Below, one piece after another: positions 36,232-45,759 of a stretch of 64,000 nucleotides of DNA (its first letter is position 1; every line of letters starts with the position of its first letter). Under the pieces are notes generated by a model. It searched no databases, had not been told where the DNA came from, and worked only from the letters and a program-made list of their open reading frames with translations. The stretch spans positions 186,001-250,000 of the forward strand of contig JAIYDN010000049.1 of the NCBI GenBank assembly GCA_027487485.1, given 5' to 3'. The position numbers and the translations under genes were made by a program. The DNA is from Planctomycetaceae bacterium (lineage in GTDB: Bacteria; Planctomycetota; Planctomycetia; Pirellulales; Pirellulaceae).

Positions 36232-38673
36232 TTACTTTAGCTCAGCAACCAACCGTCCGTCGTCGACCGCCCAAACTCGTAATATTCCTTCTTGGCCAAC
36301 CGCCATGGCGAACTTACCAGTGGGGACAACATCGACGCCGTAAAGGGAGTCTGCGGCTGGCCCATACTGACGCACCAGTTGGCCGTTGTTGATGTCGTGG
36401 AGGCGCGCGGTGTTGTTGATGGTGGAGGTAAATATCTGATTGGACATGCCCACGAAGGTTAATGCCGTAACCTCGGTACCGAATCCTGCGATCGTCTGAA
36501 TGGCTTCTCCGCGTTCGATATCCCAGACTTTTACGGTTGCGTCTGCGCTTGCCGTTGCCAAACGGTAGCTATCTTCTTGCCAAGCAAGGGAAAGAACGTG
36601 GTGTGTGTGCCCCTCCAAAACCTTGGCGACTGTGTTGCTGGCAACGTCGATCAGTTTCGTCATTTTGTCAGCACCACAGCTTGCAAGCCACTTGCCGTCG
36701 GGTGAGTAGGCTAACCCCAAAATCGTATCGCTATGTAAGTCTGCGTCCCCATTTCCGGCGGGCGCTTGGATAGCCGATGGCATCGCCACCAATTGACCGT
36801 CAGAAGTATTCACGATAGCGAGCCTTCCGCTTCGGCTCGGTAAGCCGCTTCCAATCGCTAGGTGTTTACCAGAGGGATCAAAAGCGAGCGCGGTTACACG
36901 GTCTGCGATCCACTTGGGGGAATCAAAGGTCTTATCGAGAACCCAGTTTGCACTTCCAAGCGTCAATGCCACTTGTGCTAAGACAGCGGGCGTAGCTTGG
37001 CGTTCAAGCTGTTGTGTTTCGAATCGCTCAAGCGTATCCGTCGCAAAGATATCCAAGTAGGACGTGTTGTTGGATGTATCCGTGAAGGTCGATGTAAGCA
37101 TTCGATCGTTTGCAAAAGCCAGGGCGTTGGCTTTGAATCGAACCGTGTCACTCTTGACCTTGAGTGTATTGGAAGTGGTTTGAAGCGTTGTAAGTTCTTC
37201 GGTACGCTGTGCCGATAACTGCTTGGTCGTTTCCACACGGGTAACGGCCGCCTGCTGAGACTGTTCTGTACCGGCAACCGTTTGATTGGCGACATCCACT
37301 TGCTTTTTGATTTCAGTGGCTTGTGTTTCGATGTCGGTGACCTTCTTCTTTTTAGGCTCGAGCTCTGCCGTCAATGTCTCCAGTTGTTTCGTCGCAGCTT
37401 CGATGGCGGCTTTTGTATCCGCCATCATCTTCTCATGATCGGCCACCATTTGGGCTGCGGCTGCTTTTTCCGCTTCTTTATCCGCGAGAGTCTTTGCAAC
37501 TTTGTCTCGCATTTCGCGTGCTTGGGTTACGGCAGTGGCTTCCGCTTGAACGGCCTTTTCCAGATCCACGAGGCTCTTCGCGATGCGATCGATTGTCATT
37601 TGTTGACGTTTCGCGAGGCGATCTGCACTGAGAAACTGAGATTGTTCCAATCGGCTCCGTTGAATCGGACCGATCAGCTTCGATTCTGCAATACTCCAAA
37701 GTTGTATCGTGGTGAAAGACTTTGCGTCGTCCCAAGTCCCGGTAGCCAATTTGGTTTTGTCTGGAGAAATCACAATCATATCGACGGGGCCTGAAGCATT
37801 GATTGCGATGGCTAATGCGTCCTGAGGGTTTGGTTCTAGGACTTCCGGAGACTGCATCGCCAGGCCTTGGATGGTTCGATTTACAATGAGCAGCCAGCGT
37901 TTCTCATCAATCCTAACACTTTGTTGAGTCGAAGCTTTGGCTGCGATGGTCTCCGCAGAAAGAGTTCCCGCTGCCTCCATGGCTTTTCGACTTGCTTCAA
38001 AAGAAGTGGATTGTTTTCTCCAAAGTTTCACTTGGCCCGTGCTTCCGGTTGCCATGTATTGGCCATCGTTGCTGGTTGCCATCGAGTGAATGTAGTCCGA
38101 ATGCGCGTTGGCGATTGTTTGTACTGGTGTCGGATCGATTTTGGCGGTAGCCGGTTGTGTCGGCGATAGCTGGCGTGCATCAAAAACAAAGATGCTTCCA
38201 CCACGCCCAAACGCCAATGTGTCTCCATCTTTGGAGGCCGTGACGGCGAAACTTGCGCGAGCTGTCTCCGGTAGCTTCATCTCAATCGGTAGCATGTTGG
38301 TTTCGCCGCGGGTGAGTGAACCACCTGCGATCCATGCGCGAATTATTTCCACTTGTTCGGCGGTCAATGGGCTCGCGCCGACGGTGTTGTCTGCCGGAGG
38401 CATGATCGGTTCAACGGCCCCGGTCGCACGTGTGATCAGAAGACTCGCACCAATGTTCTGGTTGTCGATTGCGGAGCCCGCGTCACCCCCATGCGTGATT
38501 TTGGCCAGTGTTTCCAGGTTCAAGCCTGACTCCGCAAGGGTGGCGTTGTGACATGCGATACAGTTCTTCCTAAGAATCGGTGCAACAGCATCTTCGAAGT
38601 AAATCGGTGACTGAGCATTCGCCGCGCTGCTAAACGCTAAAAGCATCAGAGGCAAAAATCGAAACATTTTCAT
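36232..38673 (-). CDS. Exported cytochrome c (PSCyt1) / WD40 protein with a central coiled coil
   Basis: An 813-residue protein. The signal peptide (MKMFRFLPLM... cleaved near ANAQ) precedes a haem site CIACH (C38, C41, H42) in a planctomycete cytochrome domain that ends about residue 125. WD-type blades follow (HSDYIHSMATSNDGQYMATGS). A 165-residue Ala/Lys/Glu/Thr coiled coil at about 350-515 interrupts them. More WD blades then follow (HTHHVLSLAWQEDSYRLATAS, VKVWDIERGEA). The start overlaps the upstream gene by ATGA, with GGAG upstream. It is the last gene of the five-gene operon. It probably works outside the cytoplasm as a scaffold, possibly redox active. Confidence 0.88.
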   Translation of the reverse strand: MKMFRFLPLMLLAFSSAANAQSPIYFEDAVAPILRKNCIACHNATLAESGLNLETLAKITHGGDAGSAIDNQNIGASLLITRATGAVEPIMPPADNTVGASPLTAEQVEIIRAWIAGGSLTRGETNMLPIEMKLPETARASFAVTASKDGDTLAFGRGGSIFVFDARQLSPTQPATAKIDPTPVQTIANAHSDYIHSMATSNDGQYMATGSTGQVKLWRKQSTSFEASRKAMEAAGTLSAETIAAKASTQQSVRIDEKRWLLIVNRTIQGLAMQSPEVLEPNPQDALAIAINASGPVDMIVISPDKTKLATGTWDDAKSFTTIQLWSIAESKLIGPIQRSRLEQSQFLSADRLAKRQQMTIDRIAKSLVDLEKAVQAEATAVTQAREMRDKVAKTLADKEAEKAAAAQMVADHEKMMADTKAAIEAATKQLETLTAELEPKKKKVTDIETQATEIKKQVDVANQTVAGTEQSQQAAVTRVETTKQLSAQRTEELTTLQTTSNTLKVKSDTVRFKANALAFANDRMLTSTFTDTSNNTSYLDIFATDTLERFETQQLERQATPAVLAQVALTLGSANWVLDKTFDSPKWIADRVTALAFDPSGKHLAIGSGLPSRSGRLAIVNTSDGQLVAMPSAIQAPAGNGDADLHSDTILGLAYSPDGKWLASCGADKMTKLIDVASNTVAKVLEGHTHHVLSLAWQEDSYRLATASADATVKVWDIERGEAIQTIAGFGTEVTALTFVGMSNQIFTSTINNTARLHDINNGQLVRQYGPAADSLYGVDVVPTGKFAMAVGQEGILRVWAVDDGRLVAELK

Positions 38674-40649
38674 GGTGCATCTCCTATTCGTATTCGAACG
38701 TTGTTCGTTGGAAGCTGAATCACCCGACTGATCGTTTTCTCAGGTGCGTTAGGGTCTGGGTTGGGAAACGAGATCGTTGTTTCGCACAATCCACAAACCA
38801 AAGCCTCGCCTAGTGGCGTGTCCTTGGGGATTTGAAGCTCAATCGTACCCTCATTGATGTTGGGCTCTATTTTGACTTCGGCGGAAGTGACCTTTGCTGG
38901 GCCTTGAAGCAAGCGGAACAGGATAGGTGCGGCTTCACCACCCGGTCGGCGAGTCACTCTTAGAGGCAGCTTAATTGGGGTTCCGCGAATCCCCTCGATC
39001 ACCATTGGATCCTTTGCGCCCAGTTCTATCGAAAGCGGACTGGTTCGTGTTTCTGATACTTGCAGGACCAAGGAGTCAGACACTTTGGACGTCGAAGCTC
39101 GAAAAGTATCGATCGAAGGAGAAACGAACTCCACCGGCGTCGCAACCGACTTGAGATCGGCTGATGTGCCAATAAGCTGGAGCGGGCTGATTGTTTGAGG
39201 GCCCACTGTCCCATCGTGCAAAAGTTGAAGCCGAGTGAAGTTTTGGTTTTCGGCTATTACCCCAAGACCACCTTGGACGTTCGCAGGAACTCCATCGACT
39301 TGAACCAGTATGGGTTTGTCGAAGCCATCGAATCGAATTGCATGCACTGCGATGGTGGCTATTCCGCCGATGGGAATAGAACCCGTTGAAATGCGTGCTT
39401 GTTCTAAGTCGCGAACTTGGCTTGACCAATTTACAGCCAAGACAAACCCTGGATTGGGATGTCGTAATTCTAGAGTGTATTTCGGTGCCGCAAGCGCCGA
39501 GCCAGATGGACTGTTCAAGGTCGATTGTCGTTGTTGATTGCGTATGATCAATCGATAAAGTCCTGTTTGTGGGATGCGGAATCGGAGCAGAGGATCTTTG
39601 ATGTTGAATCGAAGTTCGGCGTTGCCAACGGCCTGCATGTCGTCGTTCTCGGCAACGAGCACTCGCTGTTCGTTGGCTAATCCAGCGTTGTCGACTCGAT
39701 ATAAAGCCAGTGCACAATCCGTTGGCTCACCTACCCTTTGGGAGATTGTCTCTGCAACAAGATCGACATTTTGCTCACACACAAAATCAAACTCATCCAT
39801 ATCGCTATTGGATTGGAATGCTCCTGCGATACGGCATGGCCATGCGACGGCCGTCGCTTGGGATTGGGAGGAAGGGGCAGTCGTTTCACTATGTTGAATC
39901 TCTGGAAGCTCGGCCAGCGGCGCACGCACGAAAGAGGCTCGCGGATGTTGAAGATGGATTCGATTGTTAGCGAGTGAACTGGTTAGGAACATCGCGTATC
40001 GGTACTCACCCCCACCGCGGAACAATTGGTCATGGACCAAAATTCGATAATCTTGGTTGGCAAGCAGTTTCACTTCCAACGAGGGATCCATTTCGTGCGT
40101 CGCGGCCGACATCGCAAGGGTACGATTATCGGCGGATTGGATCGAAATCACCAAGCGGGCACGAGAATCCAAGGACTGAGCTAGGCCATCTATTCGAATC
40201 ACCTGATCGGCTTCGCTATGGAATCGGTAGTAGTTCCTTCCGTTCTCTGCGCACTCATCTTGATAGAAGTTTTCCAAACGGACGTCGGTGGGTGACGAAG
40301 CGGATTCATTGTTGGTAGCAAGGTTCCAAGCTTGTCGAGTTAGCAGAAAGTTTCTCGAGTTAGAAAGTCCCAGATCATTGATCGCTCGGACGGGAATCTT
40401 TTTTGTTTCTTGGCCATCAGGCAGAACGACGGTTTCGATGTTCTCTTCAGCGAACCAGTGCGCTTTGGCGTTTGCAAGGTTGGCTCCGACGGCACCCTCC
40501 ATCGGTTGATGCTGTTGGCCTGCCGTACCACCCAGTCGTCCTAGTGCGATCAGTTCTGGAACTGGCAATTGTCCGAGGCTGTTGATGCTCATGACGAGCC
40601 CGAGAACCAAGCCAAGTACCGTTCGTTGACGAGTTAAGAATGGACTCAT
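38670..40649 (-). CDS. Large exported hypothetical protein with pre-peptidase-like beta domains
   Basis: A 659-residue protein from ATG 40649 (MSPFLTRQR); a GTG three codons upstream lacks spacing for the AGGTGAGG site. A signal peptide (about 1-27) is followed by beta-rich modules resembling bacterial pre-peptidase C-terminal domains (YYRFHSEADQVIRIDG, DEFDFVCEQNVDLVAETI). A long central part and a C-terminal section with RVTRRPGGEAAPILFRL follow. No catalytic motif is seen. It sits between an ABC permease (30 bases upstream) and the cytochrome/WD40 gene. It may be an extracytoplasmic partner of both. Confidence 0.65.
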   Translation of the reverse strand: MSPFLTRQRTVLGLVLGLVMSINSLGQLPVPELIALGRLGGTAGQQHQPMEGAVGANLANAKAHWFAEENIETVVLPDGQETKKIPVRAINDLGLSNSRNFLLTRQAWNLATNNESASSPTDVRLENFYQDECAENGRNYYRFHSEADQVIRIDGLAQSLDSRARLVISIQSADNRTLAMSAATHEMDPSLEVKLLANQDYRILVHDQLFRGGGEYRYAMFLTSSLANNRIHLQHPRASFVRAPLAELPEIQHSETTAPSSQSQATAVAWPCRIAGAFQSNSDMDEFDFVCEQNVDLVAETISQRVGEPTDCALALYRVDNAGLANEQRVLVAENDDMQAVGNAELRFNIKDPLLRFRIPQTGLYRLIIRNQQRQSTLNSPSGSALAAPKYTLELRHPNPGFVLAVNWSSQVRDLEQARISTGSIPIGGIATIAVHAIRFDGFDKPILVQVDGVPANVQGGLGVIAENQNFTRLQLLHDGTVGPQTISPLQLIGTSADLKSVATPVEFVSPSIDTFRASTSKVSDSLVLQVSETRTSPLSIELGAKDPMVIEGIRGTPIKLPLRVTRRPGGEAAPILFRLLQGPAKVTSAEVKIEPNINEGTIELQIPKDTPLGEALVCGLCETTISFPNPDPNAPEKTISRVIQLPTNNVRIRIGDAP

Positions 40650-40679
40650 GAACCTCACCTTTCACATGCGTGGTTGCAG

Positions 40680-42005
40680 TTATTCGTGACGCAAGGCTTC
40701 AATCGGATTCATTTTTGCCGCGCGGATCGCTGGATAGGTGCCGAAGATCAAGCCGACTGCCAATGAGATCAAGAATGCTCCTGGAATACTCTCTGGCATA
40801 ATCGATGGCTGAACCGTTTGAACGACTTCCGGCAATGCGGCCATCGTCTCGGGTTGTAGGTAGGTGAATACAATTCGGGCAAGGTTGACAACCGGTACAC
40901 ACAACAAGCCAACCAAGATCCCGCTGATTCCACCTGCTAGGCTTAAGACGCTGGTCTCGACCAAAAACTGCCTGATGATATCGCGTCGTTTTGCTCCTAG
41001 GGCCCGTCGAATCCCGATTTCGCGAGTTCGTTCGGTAACGGTTGCAAGCATGATGTTCATAATGCCGATTCCACCCACCAACAGTGAGATTGCAGCGATC
41101 AAACCACTAAATACCATGAACATGTAGCGAGTTGTTTTGGCTTGTTCCAGCAATTCAAGGGGCACTACGACGGCTACGTCTTCCATCTTGGCGTGGCTGA
41201 TGAGAGCATTCTCAACAAGCTCGGCAGTTTTCCGTACATCTTCCACTTTTCGAACTCGCAATGTGATCTGATTAAGTTCGATAATCTCCCCTTCACGCGA
41301 CGAGGCACGGAAGCTGACGACGGTGTCACCAATGCGGCTTTGCAGCGTCTTGATTGGGATGTAAACGTCATTCGAAAAGTCTTGCGCTGCCATGGATCCA
41401 CCAATCGCAGCGGTTGCACCTTTGGGTTCAAGCACTCCGACGACCAAGTAGAAGTCTTGATTTTCTGGCATGTAGATCCGCTGTCCAATAGGATCTTCGT
41501 AGGGGAACAAGCGTTCTGCCATCTTCGCGGCAATGACGCAGTGCGTATCGGCGGCAAAATTTTCCGCGTCGGTAATGAAGTGCCCTCGCGCCAATTTAAG
41601 TCGCGTGACTTCTGCGTATTCGGGGGTGCATCCGACCAATCGCCCGTCGAGTTTACGATTCTTGAACTGAAATTGACGTCGCATTTCGCGGATGGGAAGT
41701 GCGCTGCTGATGGTAGGAACGGTTGCGACCAGCATGTCGAATTCGTCGCGAGTCAGGCCATATGGGGTTAAGCCCGATTGCGCGAGCTTTTCGCTGGGTG
41801 GCTTTACGGTCCGAATCATGATCGTGTCAGCGCCAAGATTCTCGATCTGTCGTTGAGCTTCGTCGCCAATACCTTTGCTGATGGCCAGAAGCCAAATCAC
41901 ACTCGCCACGCCGATGAAGATACCAAGGACGGTTAGCAGCGAACGCAATGGGTGTAGCCAAAGGCTTTTGATTCCGAGCTCAATGGTTCCAAGCCAAATA
42001 TTCAT
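40680..42005 (-). CDS. FtsX-like ABC transporter permease (MacB-type)
   Basis: A 441-residue permease. One N-terminal membrane helix (LRSLLTVLGIFIGVASVIWLL) is followed by a 250-residue extracytoplasmic MacB_PCD-like domain. Three helices follow at the end (GLIAAISLLVGGIGIMNIML, ISGILVGLLCVPV, FLISLAVGLIFGTYPA). The coupling motif ERTREIGIRRALGAKRRDI, typical of FtsX/MacB permeases, is clear. It would pair with the ATPase immediately upstream (4-base overlap) and the adaptor before that. The likely function is export of a lipoprotein, peptide or macrolide-like compound, driven from the periplasm by mechanotransmission. Confidence 0.9.
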   Translation of the reverse strand: MNIWLGTIELGIKSLWLHPLRSLLTVLGIFIGVASVIWLLAISKGIGDEAQRQIENLGADTIMIRTVKPPSEKLAQSGLTPYGLTRDEFDMLVATVPTISSALPIREMRRQFQFKNRKLDGRLVGCTPEYAEVTRLKLARGHFITDAENFAADTHCVIAAKMAERLFPYEDPIGQRIYMPENQDFYLVVGVLEPKGATAAIGGSMAAQDFSNDVYIPIKTLQSRIGDTVVSFRASSREGEIIELNQITLRVRKVEDVRKTAELVENALISHAKMEDVAVVVPLELLEQAKTTRYMFMVFSGLIAAISLLVGGIGIMNIMLATVTERTREIGIRRALGAKRRDIIRQFLVETSVLSLAGGISGILVGLLCVPVVNLARIVFTYLQPETMAALPEVVQTVQPSIMPESIPGAFLISLAVGLIFGTYPAIRAAKMNPIEALRHE

Positions 42006-42772
42006 ACTTCCACCGGCATGTTATCGATTGCGTATTGAGCAGCGGCAGCCCGAACTTCTTCTGAATTGCGTCGGTCCCATTGAAGCCGTCCATCTTTCAG
42101 CCGAACCACCCGCTTAGCACGCTTCGAGACTTCGTCTTCGTGCGTTACTAGAATGATAGTTCGCCCTTCGTTGTTCAGCTTTTCGAACAGCGTAAGAATT
42201 TCTTCGGTGGTGCGAGAATCCAAGTTCCCTGTCGGTTCGTCCGCGAGAATAAAATACGGATCGTTCACGAGTGAGCGAGCGATGGCAACGCGTTGTTGCT
42301 GACCACCGCTCAATTGTGTTGGCCGGTGATCGAGCCGAGATCCCAGCCCAACCATGTTTGCGAGTTCCAGACTTCGAGCTCGTTGTGCTTTGGAAAGCGA
42401 ACGACCTTGGTAGAACAGCGGCACCTGGATATTTTCGACAACGGTCAGCTGTTGGATCAGGTTGTAGGCTTGAAATACGAATCCAATTCGCTGCGATCGA
42501 ATATCCGCCAATTGGTCGTCATTCATGGTGGCCACATCGTCTGAGCCTAGCCACAAGCTACCTGAAGTCGGTTGATCCAGGCAGCCGAGCATGTTCAGAA
42601 GCGTACTTTTGCCAGAACCTGATGGGCCCATGATGGCAACGTAGTCCCCTTCGGGAACGTCGAAGGTCACGCCTCGCAGAGCTCGAACGGTTTCGCTTTT
42701 TAGAACATACTCCTTCTTCATATCGACGACACGACAAGCAAATCCATTCGTGTCCATTTTTGAATCAGGCAT
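42002..42772 (-). CDS. ABC transporter ATPase (MacB/LolD type)
   Basis: A 256-residue ATPase. Walker A is GPSGSGKST, the signature LSGGQQQRVAIARSL, and Walker B FILADEPTGNLDS followed by the switch His in VTHEDEV. The N-terminal ~20 residues precede the first strand. The start (ATG 42772) shares one base with the adaptor stop (TAATG), and its own stop overlaps the permease start. The chain of overlaps indicates coupled translation of a tripartite exporter. Confidence 0.94.
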   Translation of the reverse strand: MPDSKMDTNGFACRVVDMKKEYVLKSETVRALRGVTFDVPEGDYVAIMGPSGSGKSTLLNMLGCLDQPTSGSLWLGSDDVATMNDDQLADIRSQRIGFVFQAYNLIQQLTVVENIQVPLFYQGRSLSKAQRARSLELANMVGLGSRLDHRPTQLSGGQQQRVAIARSLVNDPYFILADEPTGNLDSRTTEEILTLFEKLNNEGRTIILVTHEDEVSKRAKRVVRLKDGRLQWDRRNSEEVRAAAAQYAIDNMPVEV

Positions 42773-44661
42773 TAGTTCGAAGGCGCTCCTCTTGCAGAGC
42801 CACCAGGACCGCCTCCACCCCCTGCTGCCATACGCTTTCGCATTCCAGCGGTCATTTCTGCTTTGTCGACCGACCCATCCTGGTTGGTATCGCTTTCTGC
42901 GAAACCGGCGGCCATTCGATCATCGCCAGCGACTTCGTCTTTGGTCAGCTTGCCGTCGTTGTTTTTGTCGAGCCGACCGAAGATGGCAGTGACAATGACA
43001 TCGGCGCTGGGCATCCCGCCACCGGCAGCGCCTGGGCCGCCTGCCGTTCCAGGTCTTCCGCCCGAGGGCTCGTCACCGGGGGTGCGAACCATTTTTGGCG
43101 ATTCTGCGGCGATCTTCGCAAGCTTTTCGCGGTCGTCGACTTCTGCGATTTCAGGAATCTGCATTTTGTCTAGGTGATTGCGAGGATCCAGAACAACAAC
43201 ATCGTCCTTGTTGACACCCTCTTTGACCGTAACAAACTTTTCATTGGTCGCACCAAGAGTGATTTCGTTGGTTTTCCATTCATCGCCGTCTTTGATAAGA
43301 ACAAAATGATGCTTCTTGGATTCGTAGACAGCATGCACCGGCAACTGAAGCACATCGGGGAGCTGTTCAACAAAGATACGCGTTTCAGCGGTCATCCCCG
43401 TCCGAATCTCCTCGGGTGGGTTCAAGATCTGTACGAAAACAGCGTATTCCTTAGCGCTGGTTCCAAACCAGTTGCCCGGTTCAGCATACTTGTTGACTTT
43501 GGTCACGCGGCCCAACAGCTCGTTTGCGGCTGCCCCCACGTTGATCTTGACCGGCATACCTTCGCGAATCAGAGTAATTCGAGACTCGTTGACTTTGGCT
43601 TTGACTTGCATTTTGCTTGGATCTGGCAGCAAAAATATGGTCTGCTGTTCTCGGACCAATGCGCCCGCTTCCACGATAAAATCTCCGCCGCCTCGCCCAC
43701 CAAACTTGTTTGCAAAAACCACTTGGCCATCGGCAGGAGCGTAAATGGTGCAAGCCTTGATCTGGTTTCGAATCTCTTCAAGCTTGTCCTTCTCTTCCGA
43801 GAACGTATTTTGATCCGACGACAATTTTGCAGCGGCGGTTTCGATGTCGCTATTCAATTGCACCAGCATCTTCTCTTTGGTCAGCTTATCTAGGACCATC
43901 AAGCGAGCTTCCGCAGACTCAAGAGTGCTTTTGGCATTCTGAACCGCGAATTCCTCCGACTCGATCTGCAAAGCTTTCAGAGTTCCCTTGGCCGCCAGCC
44001 GCTCTGCGCTTTGCAATGAGAGTTCCGACTTTCGAAGCCCTTGTTGAGCCAAAGCGATCTCGCTCAAGATAGCTTTTCGTTCGGTTTGGTAGGTGCCCTC
44101 GAGATATTCCTGCTTGGCGATCGCTGCCTTACTGACCAGAGCTTCGCTGCTGATCACGGTCGATTCGGCGGTACTTACCACAATTCGTTGGTTTTTGGCG
44201 TCTTGTTCTAATGCGGACGAATCCAGTTGACAAAGCTTGTCACCCTTCTTCACGAAGGTTCCTTCCGCGATCACATTGAGGATAGGGGTTCCGCTGCCGC
44301 CGCGGCCTTTGACTTCGCACTTCACTTCGTTGTTGCTGCTGCTCTCAATTTCGCCTTGTTCCAAGACGATATGGTCGAAAGGGCCGCTTTCAACTTGATG
44401 AAGCACCATGTTCGCGCCCGAGTTCTCAAGGCGTCGTTGCTCGGTTACCTTCCACCAAACGAATCCAGCACCGCCAGCAACAGCAAGTGACAGGACTGCA
44501 AGGAGAATTAATTTGGCTGACGCTTTTCGAGAGCGAGCATTTTCCGTTTGTCGGATAGACATAATTTGTAATGTTGGGGGAGGGATTTCCGAGTCATGAA
44601 TTGCAGCGTCGGAAACAGGGTGAGACCGACCATTATCGATGCGAGTCAATTCTTTCGCCAT
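42772..44661 (-). CDS. Membrane-fusion adaptor (MacA/HlyD-like) with C-terminal EF-hand pair
   Basis: A 629-residue protein. A membrane helix (about 48-72, KLILLAVLSLAVAGGAGFVWW) is followed by a biotinyl-lipoyl-like domain, a coiled-coil hairpin (about 200-310) and beta-barrel domains (GMTAETRIFVEQLPDVLQLP). This is the MacA/HlyD adaptor architecture. A Gly/Pro/Met linker and two canonical EF-hand loops follow, DKNNDGKLTKDE and DTNQDGSVDKAE, then a Gly-rich tail. The calcium loops are unusual on this family. The start is ATG 44661; an internal ATG 44562 is possible because neither has a strong ribosome site. It is the first gene of the operon. Confidence 0.88.
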   Translation of the reverse strand: MAKELTRIDNGRSHPVSDAAIHDSEIPPPTLQIMSIRQTENARSRKASAKLILLAVLSLAVAGGAGFVWWKVTEQRRLENSGANMVLHQVESGPFDHIVLEQGEIESSSNNEVKCEVKGRGGSGTPILNVIAEGTFVKKGDKLCQLDSSALEQDAKNQRIVVSTAESTVISSEALVSKAAIAKQEYLEGTYQTERKAILSEIALAQQGLRKSELSLQSAERLAAKGTLKALQIESEEFAVQNAKSTLESAEARLMVLDKLTKEKMLVQLNSDIETAAAKLSSDQNTFSEEKDKLEEIRNQIKACTIYAPADGQVVFANKFGGRGGGDFIVEAGALVREQQTIFLLPDPSKMQVKAKVNESRITLIREGMPVKINVGAAANELLGRVTKVNKYAEPGNWFGTSAKEYAVFVQILNPPEEIRTGMTAETRIFVEQLPDVLQLPVHAVYESKKHHFVLIKDGDEWKTNEITLGATNEKFVTVKEGVNKDDVVVLDPRNHLDKMQIPEIAEVDDREKLAKIAAESPKMVRTPGDEPSGGRPGTAGGPGAAGGGMPSADVIVTAIFGRLDKNNDGKLTKDEVAGDDRMAAGFAESDTNQDGSVDKAEMTAGMRKRMAAGGGGGPGGSARGAPSN

Positions 44662-44829
44662 TGAGAAACCGAAGATATGCTCGTTTTCTTCAGTTTCTCA
44701 AGGAGTTTTGTTAGCTCCTGCCAGATTGACCGCCCTTTCAAACACTTGGTAGTCGCCTGAGTTCCGGACAATCCCTGCCGAAATGGTCAAGAAAGAAGAA
44801 TTTCTAATAAGACGGAATCTCGAGGCCGT

Positions 44830-45747
44830 TCAGTTAGTGAAAGTTGAGACATCAACATTTTCGCCCCCATCTGGAGTCACCAGGGCATCCAGGACTGCTT
44901 GCGGCACATCGGACGGAATTCGCAATCCGTCTTCGTCGGTTGTTATGGCGGTGAAGCTGCCTTGGTGGAGTCCTCCTACGTCGACCATCGGTTTTTGTCC
45001 GACCCGCAAACCGCGTCCGATATTGATATCCCCGGGTTGAGTCCAGGAACACATATTATTGGTTTCGACGAGCAGAATCGTGTTCTTTTCCGCTTGAGTG
45101 CGAGAAAGCGGTCCTGTGGAAGGAAAAAGGGTCCCTGGGCCGGTCAATAGAACGTAGTTGGTTTCGTAGATTCCCGCGGCGTCAGGCGAGTTCGAGCTAG
45201 CAAACTCGGAGGGCATTTGATTCAGCAGGCTCTGGTTGGCGGGGCTGTTCCAGGGCTTGCTCAGTTCAAAGCGTTTATAAAGCCCTTCGTTTCCCATGAA
45301 AGGCAGAATCAGAACGCGCCAAGAGTACAAAGGTGTTCCGTTTGCATCCAGCACGACCGGAGGAGGATACGTTCCATAGCGATCCGAGTACGCGTTCAGA
45401 GCTTGGGCAATGGTCTCCATGTTCTGGAGATCGCGGCTTTGGGCGGCTCGTCGAAACCCATTCGTGACACTTGGCCAAGCGACGGCGAGAACGAGTCCAC
45501 CAATCAACAACAGGGTGGTAATCACAGCTGCCCCGACCAGGGCAGGCATCCAGCCGCGTTGACGCGTTGCTTGTGAGTAGCCTGGTTTTTTGGTGGAAGC
45601 AATCGAGGGAACCAGAACGCCGCTCGCGTTGAAATGCGGCATCGTGACTGTTTTTCCACAATCAACGCAGGGGCCAGATTGACCTGCATAACGATCCAGG
45701 ACCTTGGTTTTGCAGTGGCAATACGGACACACAAACTCGAAGGGCAT
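44830..45747 (-). CDS. DUF1559 pseudopilin-like protein with N-terminal zinc ribbon
   Basis: A 305-residue protein. The N-terminal zinc ribbon has paired cysteines (CPYCHCKTKV and CVDCGKTV). A membrane helix follows (LVGAAVITTLLLIGGLVLAVAW, about 70-92). The DUF1559 body then begins (NMETIAQALNAYSDRYGTYPP, WRVLILPFMGNEGLYKRF) and contains an NMCSWTQPGDINIG block. DUF1559 proteins are hugely expanded in planctomycetes and resemble pseudopilins in layout; the standard N-terminal methylation motif is not present here. It lies 12 bases downstream of the BtaB-like gene. Confidence 0.85.
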   Translation of the reverse strand: MPFEFVCPYCHCKTKVLDRYAGQSGPCVDCGKTVTMPHFNASGVLVPSIASTKKPGYSQATRQRGWMPALVGAAVITTLLLIGGLVLAVAWPSVTNGFRRAAQSRDLQNMETIAQALNAYSDRYGTYPPPVVLDANGTPLYSWRVLILPFMGNEGLYKRFELSKPWNSPANQSLLNQMPSEFASSNSPDAAGIYETNYVLLTGPGTLFPSTGPLSRTQAEKNTILLVETNNMCSWTQPGDINIGRGLRVGQKPMVDVGGLHQGSFTAITTDEDGLRIPSDVPQAVLDALVTPDGGENVDVSTFTN

Positions 45748-45759
45748 TTGGGATGGATC

